Shown piece after piece: positions 7,701 to 16,397 of a DNA stretch of 63,382 nucleotides; position 1 is the first letter of the stretch, and each line of letters begins with the position of its first letter. The stretch is from Bodo saltans (lineage: Eukaryota > Euglenozoa > Kinetoplastea > Eubodonida > Bodonidae). The position numbers were made by a program, and so were the translations under genes. The notes beneath the pieces were generated by a model. That model did not search any database. It was not told the origin of the DNA and was given only the letters and a program-made list of their open reading frames with translations. Where the stretch lies: the NCBI GenBank assembly GCA_001460835.1, contig CYKH01001716.1, positions 6,460 to 69,841 of the forward strand, read 5' to 3'.

Positions 7701-10100
7701 CAGGCACGAGAGGAGCAACTTTACGCTGCAAGGCCAAAGTTACCCTCAGCCGTCGATGTCACGTCAAATGATCACGCTGGGCTGATGGAGACTCAACTTG
7801 AGCTTCAAGACAACATTGAAACGCTCAAACTTCAGAATTACGAAATTCTTCAAGAACTCAATGATCCATCCATAAAATATGACCTCCATCGTGCCTTGGA
7901 CCAAACACGACGCATCAACATGCGCCTCATCAGGAAAATTAAGAAGCTCGACCCGTCCTTCACAACAACAGACGAGATTACTTCAGCAGATGCAGCGACT
8001 ACCACAGACATTAGCGTCTCCAAGCTTGAGGCTACCATCGTTGACCTCGAGGCAAACATTAAAATCATGAGAGAGCGCGATGAATCACTTATGAACAATG
8101 TGCGCGCCTTGGAGACTGAGAATCGAAACCTTCAAGCAGAGCTTGCTGAACGAGATTCGCGCCTGCAAGGAGCCTCCGCAGCAACTCAACAAGTTCGATC
8201 TGATATGCGTAGTGAAATGCTTGGTGAAGACATTAAGAAGCTGAAGGTATTCCGCAACCAAATTTCTGAGCTCGAGACTCTACGTCATGAGCTCGACGAA
8301 GCCCGGCAACAAAACCAAAAGTATGCTGATGTTGAGGCTTCGTTACTCGAGCGCGAACAGCGAGTTCGTGAGATCTCAGCCACCAATGAGCTGCTTAAGG
8401 TGCGATGCATCGCGTTGGAGGGTTCTGTAGCTGCAGCAACGAATAAAAGCCAAGTGATGGAGGACCAGCGTATGCAAGAGCAGCGCGAATCTGCCAATCG
8501 TATTGCTGAACTCGAACAAGAAGTTAGCACCTGGAAGAGAGAGCACAACGTTAGTGTGGAGCGTGCTTCAACGATGACGAAGAGATTGGACGCACTTACC
8601 AGCGTTGAGGCTCACTCACTTCAGTTGGAAGCGGCATTGGGAGAGGCGAACAACATCATTTCTGAGCTGTCACTTGCCAGAGATCAACAAAGCCACCGAT
8701 CACAGTCTTCGGCGCGTGCACCATCGGAAATATTTTCAGAGACTGTTCTCGACAGCAATGCTGCAAGAGTTGCAAAGATGGAGCTTGATGTGTCACATCT
8801 GACACGAGAAAACTCAAACCTCTCGGAATCACTTCGCAAGTCTAATGCTGACGCTTCAGAGTTGGCTCATCAACTAAGCACGCTGCGGCAACAGCTGCGA
8901 GTGTTGAATGAGAACGGCTCAGCATCCAGCGAGACATCTGCAATCCAAACGAGTGAATTGAACAACCTTCGGGAAAGAGAGAGGGAGCTGCGTCAGGCAC
9001 TCATTGACGCCCAGGCCGATACACGTCGCGCTGCTCATGACTGCAACTCTCTTCGTAACGAGCTGGCCGATGCCCGCGTCTTCCGCGATGAGCTCCAGCA
9101 TCAACTAGACCTCCACAATCAACGACCCCTGCAAACGCAGAACACTTCCATAGCTGAGGTGAGCGACGTCGCCGTTAGCTGGATGAGTTCTCTTCTCGCT
9201 GACACTTTTGAACTTCGCGAGGAATTATTGCAGATCACTAAGAACCTTCACGCGACGTCAGCGCGGCAGAGCAGCGAAGCGCTTCAGAGCTCTCGGCGCA
9301 CAACATCAGACGCTAATCGCGAGAAGCTAAAGGCAGCAGCAGACTTGTTTAACTCTCAAATGGAATGCAATAAGTTGAAGAGCCAAAATGCTGAATTGCT
9401 TGCACAGCTGAACGAAGTTTCGAAAGCCAGCCATGACACCATAGCGCAAAACGACACCAGGGAGCATGAGATCGCGGCACTGCAGGCTACAGTATCCGCA
9501 CGATCGAGCGAAGTTGCGCATGCCCGGGAAGCTCTGAGTACAATTGAGGACGAGAGGAGGTCGCTCCGAGGTAGCTTGGCGCTCAAGGCCCAAGAGATCT
9601 CCGCGTTGACAGCGAAGATTCAGCAATCGGAGACCAACGCTCGCGCACTTGAAGAGGCATTGTCAATCAAGTCCGCAGAAGTGTTAGCACTGCAAGCAAA
9701 GATTGACGTGGAGCCTGACGTGTATCCTGACGCAGAGAAATCTGGTGAAGTTGCCCGGCTAACGAGAAGGATTGAGGAGCACGAGTCAACGAGACGATCG
9801 CTAGAGCTTGCACTGTCTGAAGGCAGTGAAAGTGCAAATCAAAAGATCGAAATACTTAGGAAAGACCTGGACACTGCAACCAAGAAGAACAAGGCACTTG
9901 GCGTTGCCTTGAAGAATGAAAAGGGAAGAATAGAAGCTTCGCAGTTCCAACTCGAAAAGATGACAAAGCTCTACTTTGAGAACCGCAAACAAGTTCATGA
10001 TCAGGCCATCATTCTTCAACGAAATCAACAGAAAATGGCACAAATGCAGTTAATGTTGCACTCCGCTGGAGCAGGTGATGTTTCGAATGATGCTACCTAA
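1782..10100 (+). CDS. Giant kinesin with long coiled-coil tail
   Basis: A 2772-residue kinesin with an N-terminal motor, predicted to walk on microtubules. The start is the ATG directly after the T tract and AG. The longer frame upstream uses a non-ATG codon and would translate the pyrimidine tract. The motor begins KVLVRFRP. The P-loop GQTGSGKT is at about residues 94-101, switch I NKFSSRSHS near 195 and switch II DLAGSE at 220-225. The motor ends near residue 330. The rest is almost continuous heptad-rich coiled coil with a recurring block of the type LLRQLE-x-TRAEN. Two internal duplications are described separately. The length recalls the long-tailed kinetoplastid kinesins and CENP-E-type proteins, but I cannot assign a subfamily. 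No cargo domain is recognisable. Confidence 0.95.
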   Translation: MDSQVKVLVRFRPVIEGETPSNVQYQVDDARMRLRVNRVTEKLSMKGQLSDSQEYNFHRILMSTDESDEVYMSVRDHLLEGFVKLGVASLVMYGQTGSGKTYTMTSISQKAIRDVFRVVDQHFVNASVEVGVAQVYIDVAYDLLTATSRNPRGLPLDKALRTIPTLKVDSPDEAIAMMIHAESHRAKASHSLNKFSSRSHSISLLRVKHLRGEAKVFLVDLAGSERVEKTKATGETFREGNAVNQSLLALSRCVQAMSTSSDYVPVRESTLTLFLGECFTAGSALSLMCTLSPSLISENETRNTLNFADVAKKVRLLRQNVKPQADSRPGIAALEESLRLMENRHNEVLNDLSVEKNALSREVRHLRDQLEALRRKHNEREDLWREDVRFLEEQVSVSNTLEDEYKRKGEELARDLVAKTSSNGETKETIERLVMENVELRQSLDCARDEITSLLMERQMHLSRIEHMWNEIVVLSSAAPSFPEGIASAPRQSEVLPVHGPTASASTSNEPTTSDTRSNKLLQLITERAENDKAELRGTITKLEEQVSQFLGLGATPRFDRPSARRVAKSNSISQTIVSINDLDDLQVRHDELRAQVLKLELSLAAQPSADTIEFDAYMGMFQTVAQLRLENEELRQSLSYAVRETDLALARHQQLLGAIRSRKQSENKKYEEHNSKGDEQSFEIVSSLRELRDQLSARRNPIYSDLERLHDSMRSQLVNEEALSRASSKASFYSQQLVLQNRCFRQQLAEYEGVDRAHTYRASRLQYTIDSLLGADVAERLLHIQETQGVDDPVNYLLEANDKLEDELCAKGVCNDALVQSSLELLESLEATRRQIVEFEHVTSIKLLPNPTLELNQEFPWNSTINTPAQLSARELYVNERLSASPSVQSLDHEQSQPSGKKPFTLLLRQLEVTRAENAQLQRENSRIIAQNEELKSSQSTERAAVRPALPSDQDRVIEMLRDRIEAMSTDAPPQSSARSSDPTTDREAFTMLLRQLESTRAENIALENEVAGMTSKHAEQQSVIEKLRNRLEAKPSRVAVATVNSRERSSGAAPTDDRDRVIEMLRDRVEAMSTDAPPQSSARSSDPTTDREAFTMLLRQLESTRAENIALAQENGRLAKSVPQKDLYSSHRLESESRLSPVYLQPDFDQRPLSGRIMFCRERNDFVPHRLDCSSAIQFYEDGELDNQTEGIIINEENLLRCQIEVEYQAWLWSWHREFFNELYNHKLDELRLREQKLARKEVAFSYRLERLGADQIALSRPTRQQTHREPSLTIIQEELVNRELLIFNQSETLSSDIVLPFFARLTRLLAQKVRNLDQKEQVANYHIDRLCGHTHVASWEQLQAKANEVQNLNYFIKSATDSVDQIQDKLNKTETAMATLIASLQALLPPNHELQSPEQIVSALSQYVDHSKSGNSETAAGTDSNAMFQRILQQLEATRAENFELQREVEDLRSRAPVMVAVGGRERMDQAGAPEEQERDALPVADAINEQPAEAGSMAGAPFDADRAEAVLRQNAVLQRDLELAHSRLVSLEGVQAVNADLRAKLEGHGDSTKENALRELNNRLLADIKRLKGHGSTAAYDDSEGPTTADLLFRQLEAERTESIALQSELAREQDDTRELRAVNEQLRRKLEQGASELRSHDEGPSIPTESGEAAAGTDSNAMFQRILQQLEATRAENFELQREVEDLRSRAPVMVAVGGRERMDQAGAPEEQERDALPVADAINEQPAEAGSMAGAPFDADRAEAVLRQNAVLQRDLDVAYESLKDYSALIEVNEQLRRHVTLLTTQVTESAASAKAAEASAGQHRGRVAVLDERLTVSESRVKVLEDALIAAETERLELRRADHDKLLNETISRVDGLSRENAELMVVIERNQATNLQVTERLHRAEAALVAQEGMYLELLASSSPEVVERLNSTNDQLQIRCHKAEAECKSLAMALSERDNIVHGNGARTVQSLQELVRRLQDELIQAREEQLYAARPKLPSAVDVTSNDHAGLMETQLELQDNIETLKLQNYEILQELNDPSIKYDLHRALDQTRRINMRLIRKIKKLDPSFTTTDEITSADAATTTDISVSKLEATIVDLEANIKIMRERDESLMNNVRALETENRNLQAELAERDSRLQGASAATQQVRSDMRSEMLGEDIKKLKVFRNQISELETLRHELDEARQQNQKYADVEASLLEREQRVREISATNELLKVRCIALEGSVAAATNKSQVMEDQRMQEQRESANRIAELEQEVSTWKREHNVSVERASTMTKRLDALTSVEAHSLQLEAALGEANNIISELSLARDQQSHRSQSSARAPSEIFSETVLDSNAARVAKMELDVSHLTRENSNLSESLRKSNADASELAHQLSTLRQQLRVLNENGSASSETSAIQTSELNNLRERERELRQALIDAQADTRRAAHDCNSLRNELADARVFRDELQHQLDLHNQRPLQTQNTSIAEVSDVAVSWMSSLLADTFELREELLQITKNLHATSARQSSEALQSSRRTTSDANREKLKAAADLFNSQMECNKLKSQNAELLAQLNEVSKASHDTIAQNDTREHEIAALQATVSARSSEVAHAREALSTIEDERRSLRGSLALKAQEISALTAKIQQSETNARALEEALSIKSAEVLALQAKIDVEPDVYPDAEKSGEVARLTRRIEEHESTRRSLELALSEGSESANQKIEILRKDLDTATKKNKALGVALKNEKGRIEASQFQLEKMTKLYFENRKQVHDQAIILQRNQQKMAQMQLMLHSAGAGDVSNDAT
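4641..5121 (+). repeat. Internal 166-bp duplication in the kinesin tail
   Basis: 4641-4806 and 4956-5121 (offset 315 bp, in frame) are nearly identical. They encode a block running from DRVIEMLRDR to LLRQLESTRAENIAL. I see only a handful of substitutions (for example gaccaagatc/gaccgagatc and cggatcg/cgggtcg). Both copies are richer in GC than the flanking tail. Confidence 0.9.
6045..7069 (+). repeat. Two identical 314-bp segments in the kinesin tail
   Basis: 6045-6358 and 6756-7069 (offset 711 bp, 237 codons, in frame) match at every base I compared. They start at gccgctgggacggacagc and end at cagcgtgacctcga. The segments and the sequence between them are markedly GC-rich compared with the AT-leaning tail on both sides. 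Identity over 314 bp, third codon positions included, implies very recent duplication, gene conversion or an assembly artefact. Confidence 0.92.
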
Positions 10101-10242
10101 AGACCATGTTAAGTTGCAATTGTACGCGTATGATGAGATTGCCTCCTTGAAGTGCATTACTAATGATGCTTTTGTTGCTGAGTATTCTTCGTGTCCACTT
10201 GTAGTTAACAAGCGTGTTACCAGCTAGAACACCGACAACAAC
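10101..10242 (+). promoter_or_regulatory. Intergenic region with trans-splice acceptor for the ASCC3-like gene
   Basis: Holds the 3' end of the kinesin transcript and a T-rich tract from about 10160, ending cacttgtag with AG at 10203-10204. Use of this site would leave a leader of about 38 nt before the ATG at 10243. Confidence 0.5.
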
Positions 10243-13200
10243 ATGCCTCCAAGAAATGTGTGTGCTGCTTGCAGAGCTTTCGATGAAGGTCAAACGGACC
10301 CAACCGACAAGCAATGGTATTGCAATGAGTGCCTCCGTCGTCGCCGTGCGGTTGGCCAGAGCCGCACGAAAGGGCTGGCGGGCCGCGACTCGGCTCTCGC
10401 AGCTCTCGACCAGCTTCTCAGCAATACTTCGCACAAACCACGCTCGATTCGTTACGGGCTACATGGGGACATCGACCTAGGATCTTCTTCTCGCACAGGA
10501 TCGCTGGTGAGCCGCCTCTTTGAGCCGTTTCAAGCAATAGGCACAGTCCCCTTCGGCGGTAACTTGTCGCCTAGGGGCGGAGGGTCGGGACGCCTGCAGA
10601 ACAAAAAGAAGCTACCAATTGAGATGCTTTTGAGTTCAGCGGATGATATCGTGTCTCAAATTTATCTTCACTTTGATGAAGACATGACCAAAGTAATCCT
10701 GAATAGTCTTGACGCTGTAACGTCAAGTGCAACTGATGACGCCAAGTCCAGAGCGAAAATGCACGCGGTGGATGAACTGGTGCAACTTCTTGGTGACACA
10801 CACTACAACCTTATTAGGATTCTTATTGAGAAGGCACGTGATGTGTTTATCAAGTTGCTGGAAGAGTTCTGCACGCTCGAAGAGACTGCAGCACCAAAGA
10901 ATCCCCAGTTTGGTACGACGGTGCGGTTTGTGCTTGCTGACAAAAAGACGGAGCGCGTTGCAAACGCAGATGAGCGCTGGCTGAAGCACATGAACAAGAG
11001 GTATCGTGAACTGGTGGCAGAGTCAGAGCTCGATATGATGTTACGCCGAGACTTCAGTCTCAGCGGCTCGGCGCTACCATCAAACATGACAGTACTAAAG
11101 CAAGCGGACAGCATTCGTTGCCACTTGCCTCCACCGGAGCTTAACGTTTTGCCTGTGGATCGCCGCATCGCAGTGAAGACGTCGCTCCCTGAGTGGAGCC
11201 AAGCAGCGTTTGGCACCGTGACTCATCTCAACACTCTTCAAACTCATGTCTTCGACACCATGTTTCACACCTCCCAGAATATGCTCATTTGTGCTCCAAC
11301 GGGTGCCGGCAAGACCATCGTCGCGCTCTTGTCTATGCTGCGGCTCATCCAAGAGAATTTTGTAGATGGCGTCCTCAACCGAGACTTCAAGATGATTTTC
11401 GTAGCCCCAATGAAAGCGCTTGCTCAGGAGATGGTGGAGAATTTCCGTAAGCGGCTCTCCCCCTACCAGCTCATTGTTCGTGAACTGACGGGAGACATGC
11501 AGCTCACGAAGAAGGAGATCAGTGAAACTCAGTTGATTGTAACGACTCCAGAGAAATGGGATGTCGTTACCAGGAAACAAGGTGAAAATGATCTCGTGAA
11601 GAAAACCAAGCTGATTATCTTGGATGAGATTCATTTGCTTAATGATGAGCGCGGCCCTGTCATTGAAGCAATTGTTGCACGATGCCTCAGACTGGAGGAG
11701 GCAGACCCGACGAACCACATGCGAATTGTGGGTCTCAGCGCTACGCTACCCAACTACAAAGATGTTGCTCGCTTCCTCAACGTAGATATCGACGAGGGTT
11801 TGAAAGTGTTTGGACCGGAGTATCGACCAGTGCCACTGGAGCAGACGTTCATTGGCACGCAAGAAACGTCACGAGCAAAGGAAGCTGCAATCGACCGCCT
11901 CACTTACCGAGAAGTGCTTGCGAATCTAAAGCAAGGCTACCAGGTAATGGTGTTTGTCCATTCAAGAAAACAGACAATCACCCTAGGGAAGTACTTCATG
12001 GAGGAGGCAAAGAAGGATCACTTGGAGTACCACTTCGCCTCCAACTTAGACCGCGAAACGCTCAAGCGTGGCAACACTCTTCAAGGGAGAGACTTGTCAG
12101 ACTTGTTTCGATTTGGTATCTGCTGCCACCATGCAGGTATGACGCGGTATGACAGGACAACAGTCGAGGACCTGTATCGCGAATCTAAGTTCAAGGTGCT
12201 TATCTGCACCGCAACATTAGCTTGGGGTGTCAACCTCCCGGCGCACAGCGTCATTATCAGAGGGACTGAAGTGTACGACCCCAAGCGTGGTGGGCACGTG
12301 TCGATATCAGTGTTGGATGTGATGCAGATTTTTGGCCGTGCTGGTCGTCCACAGTACGACACGAGTGGCCATGGCATCATTATTTCTGATGTCAAGCAAA
12401 TCAATCACTACTTGCGTCTGATTGCCCATGCACTACCCATTGAGTCAAAGCTGCAGACGAGGCTGTGTGACCACCTCAACGCCGAGATCCACTGTGGCAC
12501 CATCTCTTCCATTCCGGAGGCACTTAAGTGGCTGGAGTACACGTACATGTGGCAGCGTATGCGTGTCAACCCATTGTGCTACGGCTTCACCATTGCGGAC
12601 GTACGCCGTGATCCCGAGTTGAAGACGAAGCGTTATGAGCTCATTGCAGATGCCGCTAAGTCGTTGGCGGAGGCCGGAATGATCCGCAACAATCCTGATA
12701 CCGGCAACGTCGACACCACGGACCTTGGACGCATCGCATCCCACTACTACATCGAGTGTGAAAGCATCAAAACGTTTAACGAGATGATGAGGAACCCTGA
12801 TGAGACCTTCAAGGACACGATTGATATGAACACTGCAATGGACATCGTAGCATCTGCAAATGAGTTCTCGCAGCTGCGGGTCAGGCAGGATGAACTGGAT
12901 GAACTTCAAAAGATCAATACCATGCTGCCGCCGAGAATTCAGAAGCAGAAGATTGTTGGTGAAAGTGCGGATACGACAAGTGTTCAGGCGAAGGTGACCA
13001 CACTGCTGAAGGCGTACATTTCAGGTGTGCCAATTGAATCCCACTCTCTCACTTCTGATTTGAACTACGTTGTGACGAACGTTCCACGTATTTCCCGTGC
13101 ACTGTTTGAGATAGAGGCCCAACGGTGCCACCCCAACACCACCGGAACGTTTTTGACGCTTTGCAAAATAGTGGAGCGCCGCTGCTGGGATCATGAACAT

Positions 13201-16200
13201 CCGTTGTTGCAATTTGGTTACGACTTCACCGACTCCGTCATGCAACATCTTAACGACCGTCGTCCCAGCATAGAAACGTTGCAAGAGATGAGCGATAAGG
13301 AGATTGGTAACCTGGTTCACAACATCAGGTTCGGCGGCATTATCAAGAAGCTGGTTTCCTGTTTCCCCTCGCTTCAGATCGAGGCCGACGTGCAACCGAT
13401 CACTCGGACGATTCTTCGTGTCAAGTGCACCCTCAAGCCTACCTTCACTTGGGATAACAAATACCACGGAGGTTCCGAGCCTTTCTGGCTGTTTGTCGAG
13501 GATCAAGATAACAACTACATCTTCCATCAGGAGATGGTGCTCGTGAACCGAAAGCACACCATCGGCGAGACACCGCTCATCATCAACTTTACGGTCCCAA
13601 TCCGCCCAGAGTATGAGATGTACTCCATCCGTGTCTACAGCGATAGGTGGGTGGGCTCCATGGATGAGTTCCCCATCTCCATCGCCCACCTCCAACTTCC
13701 GGACGACGCAAATCCCACCACCAAACTCTTACCGATGGAACCCCTCTCAAGGGACGTCATCCCCCAACAATTCCATCCCATCTACCAAGGCTTCACGCAG
13801 CTGAACTCCGTGCAGTCCCAAGTGTTCTTTGCCATGCACCACACCGATCACAACGTGTTCTTAGGAGCACCTACCGGCAGTGGTAAGACGGTGGCCGCGG
13901 AGTTGGCCGTGCTTCGTGTTTTAGGGAAGGGCAAGATTGTCTACGTTGCTCCTCTCAAAGCCCTTGTGAAGGAGCGGATGGGAGACTGGGTGAATCGATT
14001 CCAAAAGAAGCTGGGATACAAGGTTGTGGAGCTGTCCGGTGATGTCACGCCTGATATCGCTGCGCTCGCACAAGCCGATATTCTTTGCACAACTCCTGAG
14101 AAATGGGATGGTATTTCGCGTAATTGGCAGGTCCGCAGCTACGTGAAGGCCGTCCGTCTTGTTGTGTTTGACGAGATTCACATGCTAGGCACTGACCGTG
14201 GGCCTATTCTTGAAGTTATTGTGAGCCGTATGAGGTACATCGGGTGGCATCAAGGATCGCCGATCCGCCTGGTCGGCCTGTCGACTGCTGTTGCTAATCC
14301 CGGAGACCTTGCTGCATGGTTGGGCGTTGACAAGCCATGGTGTCTGTTCAACTTTGAGCCAAGTGTCCGGCCAGTGCCAATGAGGGTCCATATTGCTGGC
14401 TACCCCGGCCGCCACTACTGTCCACGCATGGCCACCATGAACAAGCCTACCTACAATGCCATCGTCGAAAAGTCTCCTGACAAGCCAGTCATTGTTTTCG
14501 TCTCGTCACGTCGACAGACGAGGCTGACGGCGATGGCACTCATCAGCTTCGTCATCTCAGAGAACAATACAGCGAAATTTGTGCGTATGACTGTGGAGGA
14601 GCTTGTCGCGGCAACACGCCGTGTACAGGACGCGTATTTGAAGCACTGCATACAGTTTGGCATCGGCATTCACCACGCTGGTCTGAACGAATCCGACAAG
14701 CAAGTTGTGGAAGAGTCGTTCCGTAACGGAAAGCTTCAAATTCTTGTTGCCACTTCAACGTTGGCCTGGGGAGTGAATTTCCCGGCCCACATGGTTGTCG
14801 TGAAGGGCACGGAGTTCTACGACGGGAAAACCAAAACGTACGTTGACTTTCCCATTACCGACGTTCTCCAAATGATCGGCCGTGCTGGACGCCCTCAGTT
14901 CGATAACGAGGGTATCGCTCAAGTGCTGTGCCACGAGCCGAAAAAGGGATTCTACCGCAAGTTTCTGTATGAGCCGTTCCCAGTTGAATCAGCACTGCAC
15001 AAACAGCTGCACGTTCACATGAACGCTGAGATCGTGTCAGGTACGATTTCCACTCGCCAAGATGCTGTGGACTACTTGACGTGGACGTTTCTATTCCGCA
15101 GACTCGTGAAGAACCCGTCATTCTATGGTCTGGAGGATAGGTCCCCTAAGGCCGTCACGGTCTTCCTGTCAGGCCTCGTCCGAAAGATTCTGTATGACTT
15201 GGAGAAGGCTGGCTGCCTTGAAGTTTACGACCCAAGTGATGAGAGTGCAGATCCCAACGCACTGAAGTTCTCTGTCCTTGGAAAATTGTGCTCCTACTAC
15301 TACCTTTCTCACACCACCGCTCAGCACTTCGACGAGGCCATGGAGAGCACTACCTCCCACGTAGAATTGCTGACGCTTCTGTGCGGGGCTCAAGAGTTTG
15401 CCGAGCTGCCGGTTAGGCACAACGAAGACAAGCTAAACTTGGAGCTGGCCCAACGTGTTCCACTGTCCATCGATACGCAGCAGGCAGACTCGCCTCACGT
15501 CAAGGCGAATCTACTCTTCCAGGCTCACTATGCTCGTGCAGCCCTACCTATTTCAGATTATCTGACCGATCAACGCTCTGCACTAGATAATTCTGTTCGT
15601 GTGATCCAGGCTATGGTCGACGTTGCAGCCAACAGCGGCCACTTGTACACCGCACTGCGAGCCATGTCATTAATGCAGTGCATGGTGCAGGCACGTTGGT
15701 GGCACGACAGCACATTGCTTCAAATTCCTTTTGTGACGCAGGAGATGGTGCCTGCACTGGCAGCTGTGGGCATCACGCACCTCGCTCAAGCCGTGAACGG
15801 GACAGCAGCGACGATTCAAAAGATTCGATCGATCGTCGCGGCAAGTGGCGCCACAAATGATGAACTTCAGGAAATGGTGTACCACCTACGCCGCTTCCCT
15901 GTCGTTGACGTGAAGTTGACGCTTGAGCGTGAGGAGGAGGAGACGTTTGTTCTCACGGTGAGCCTCACCCGCCTTTCTATTCCGTCGCAGTATGTCCACG
16001 CTCCCAAGTTCTCAAAGCCGAAGGATGAACAGTACTGGGTTGCGGTTGGCAATGAGGCCAGTGGCGAGCTTGTGGCACTAAAGCGCATCAACCGTCTCCA
16101 ACGACGGGCCTCTGCTCAGCTACGCTTCGACTGGGATGAGGACTGGGGTGATGCGTCTGCTGGCACTGAACTTACAGCGTTTGTTGTGTGCGACTCGTTC

Positions 16201-16242
16201 CTTGGTCTCGATCAGTCGTACACCTTCGATGTGAAGCTGTGA
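10243..16242 (+). CDS. ASCC3: ASCC3/Slh1-type Ski2-like tandem RNA helicase
   Basis: A 1999-residue protein with two complete Ski2-like helicase cassettes, each followed by a Sec63-type module. In other eukaryotes ASCC3/Slh1 drives the complex that splits collided ribosomes and acts in ribosome quality control. Cassette 1 has APTGAGKT at 351-358 and DEIH at 461-464. Cassette 2 has APTGSGKT at 1209-1216 and DEIH at 1310-1313, so both look capable of ATP hydrolysis. Stretches such as ELTGDMQL, TTPEKWDVVTRK and ELSGDVTPD fit ASCC3 better than the spliceosomal paralogue Brr2, whose second cassette is degenerate. The N-terminus carries two CxxC pairs (C7/C10 and C27/C30) that may bind zinc, an addition I do not associate with the family. 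Brr2 is the main alternative. Confidence 0.88.
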   Translation: MPPRNVCAACRAFDEGQTDPTDKQWYCNECLRRRRAVGQSRTKGLAGRDSALAALDQLLSNTSHKPRSIRYGLHGDIDLGSSSRTGSLVSRLFEPFQAIGTVPFGGNLSPRGGGSGRLQNKKKLPIEMLLSSADDIVSQIYLHFDEDMTKVILNSLDAVTSSATDDAKSRAKMHAVDELVQLLGDTHYNLIRILIEKARDVFIKLLEEFCTLEETAAPKNPQFGTTVRFVLADKKTERVANADERWLKHMNKRYRELVAESELDMMLRRDFSLSGSALPSNMTVLKQADSIRCHLPPPELNVLPVDRRIAVKTSLPEWSQAAFGTVTHLNTLQTHVFDTMFHTSQNMLICAPTGAGKTIVALLSMLRLIQENFVDGVLNRDFKMIFVAPMKALAQEMVENFRKRLSPYQLIVRELTGDMQLTKKEISETQLIVTTPEKWDVVTRKQGENDLVKKTKLIILDEIHLLNDERGPVIEAIVARCLRLEEADPTNHMRIVGLSATLPNYKDVARFLNVDIDEGLKVFGPEYRPVPLEQTFIGTQETSRAKEAAIDRLTYREVLANLKQGYQVMVFVHSRKQTITLGKYFMEEAKKDHLEYHFASNLDRETLKRGNTLQGRDLSDLFRFGICCHHAGMTRYDRTTVEDLYRESKFKVLICTATLAWGVNLPAHSVIIRGTEVYDPKRGGHVSISVLDVMQIFGRAGRPQYDTSGHGIIISDVKQINHYLRLIAHALPIESKLQTRLCDHLNAEIHCGTISSIPEALKWLEYTYMWQRMRVNPLCYGFTIADVRRDPELKTKRYELIADAAKSLAEAGMIRNNPDTGNVDTTDLGRIASHYYIECESIKTFNEMMRNPDETFKDTIDMNTAMDIVASANEFSQLRVRQDELDELQKINTMLPPRIQKQKIVGESADTTSVQAKVTTLLKAYISGVPIESHSLTSDLNYVVTNVPRISRALFEIEAQRCHPNTTGTFLTLCKIVERRCWDHEHPLLQFGYDFTDSVMQHLNDRRPSIETLQEMSDKEIGNLVHNIRFGGIIKKLVSCFPSLQIEADVQPITRTILRVKCTLKPTFTWDNKYHGGSEPFWLFVEDQDNNYIFHQEMVLVNRKHTIGETPLIINFTVPIRPEYEMYSIRVYSDRWVGSMDEFPISIAHLQLPDDANPTTKLLPMEPLSRDVIPQQFHPIYQGFTQLNSVQSQVFFAMHHTDHNVFLGAPTGSGKTVAAELAVLRVLGKGKIVYVAPLKALVKERMGDWVNRFQKKLGYKVVELSGDVTPDIAALAQADILCTTPEKWDGISRNWQVRSYVKAVRLVVFDEIHMLGTDRGPILEVIVSRMRYIGWHQGSPIRLVGLSTAVANPGDLAAWLGVDKPWCLFNFEPSVRPVPMRVHIAGYPGRHYCPRMATMNKPTYNAIVEKSPDKPVIVFVSSRRQTRLTAMALISFVISENNTAKFVRMTVEELVAATRRVQDAYLKHCIQFGIGIHHAGLNESDKQVVEESFRNGKLQILVATSTLAWGVNFPAHMVVVKGTEFYDGKTKTYVDFPITDVLQMIGRAGRPQFDNEGIAQVLCHEPKKGFYRKFLYEPFPVESALHKQLHVHMNAEIVSGTISTRQDAVDYLTWTFLFRRLVKNPSFYGLEDRSPKAVTVFLSGLVRKILYDLEKAGCLEVYDPSDESADPNALKFSVLGKLCSYYYLSHTTAQHFDEAMESTTSHVELLTLLCGAQEFAELPVRHNEDKLNLELAQRVPLSIDTQQADSPHVKANLLFQAHYARAALPISDYLTDQRSALDNSVRVIQAMVDVAANSGHLYTALRAMSLMQCMVQARWWHDSTLLQIPFVTQEMVPALAAVGITHLAQAVNGTAATIQKIRSIVAASGATNDELQEMVYHLRRFPVVDVKLTLEREEEETFVLTVSLTRLSIPSQYVHAPKFSKPKDEQYWVAVGNEASGELVALKRINRLQRRASAQLRFDWDEDWGDASAGTELTAFVVCDSFLGLDQSYTFDVKL

Positions 16243-16354
16243 GAACGTATTATTAGCGCAGATGGTTAGGATGAAATTTGCAATTCTTCGCACAACGACG
16301 AATTTTTTTTCTTACGATTTGTTTTGAACACGACTCAACATTCGCCGTTAATGT

Positions 16355-16390
16355 TCCTCTTGCTGATCTTCACTTCGCTTATTCCTAAAG
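16355..16390 (+). promoter_or_regulatory. Predicted trans-splice acceptor of the CCDC124-like gene
   Basis: The pyrimidine-rich run ttcctcttgctgatcttcac and onward ends in cctaaag with AG at 16389-16390, seven bases before the ATG at 16398. Confidence 0.5.
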
Positions 16391-16397
16391 TTTCATC

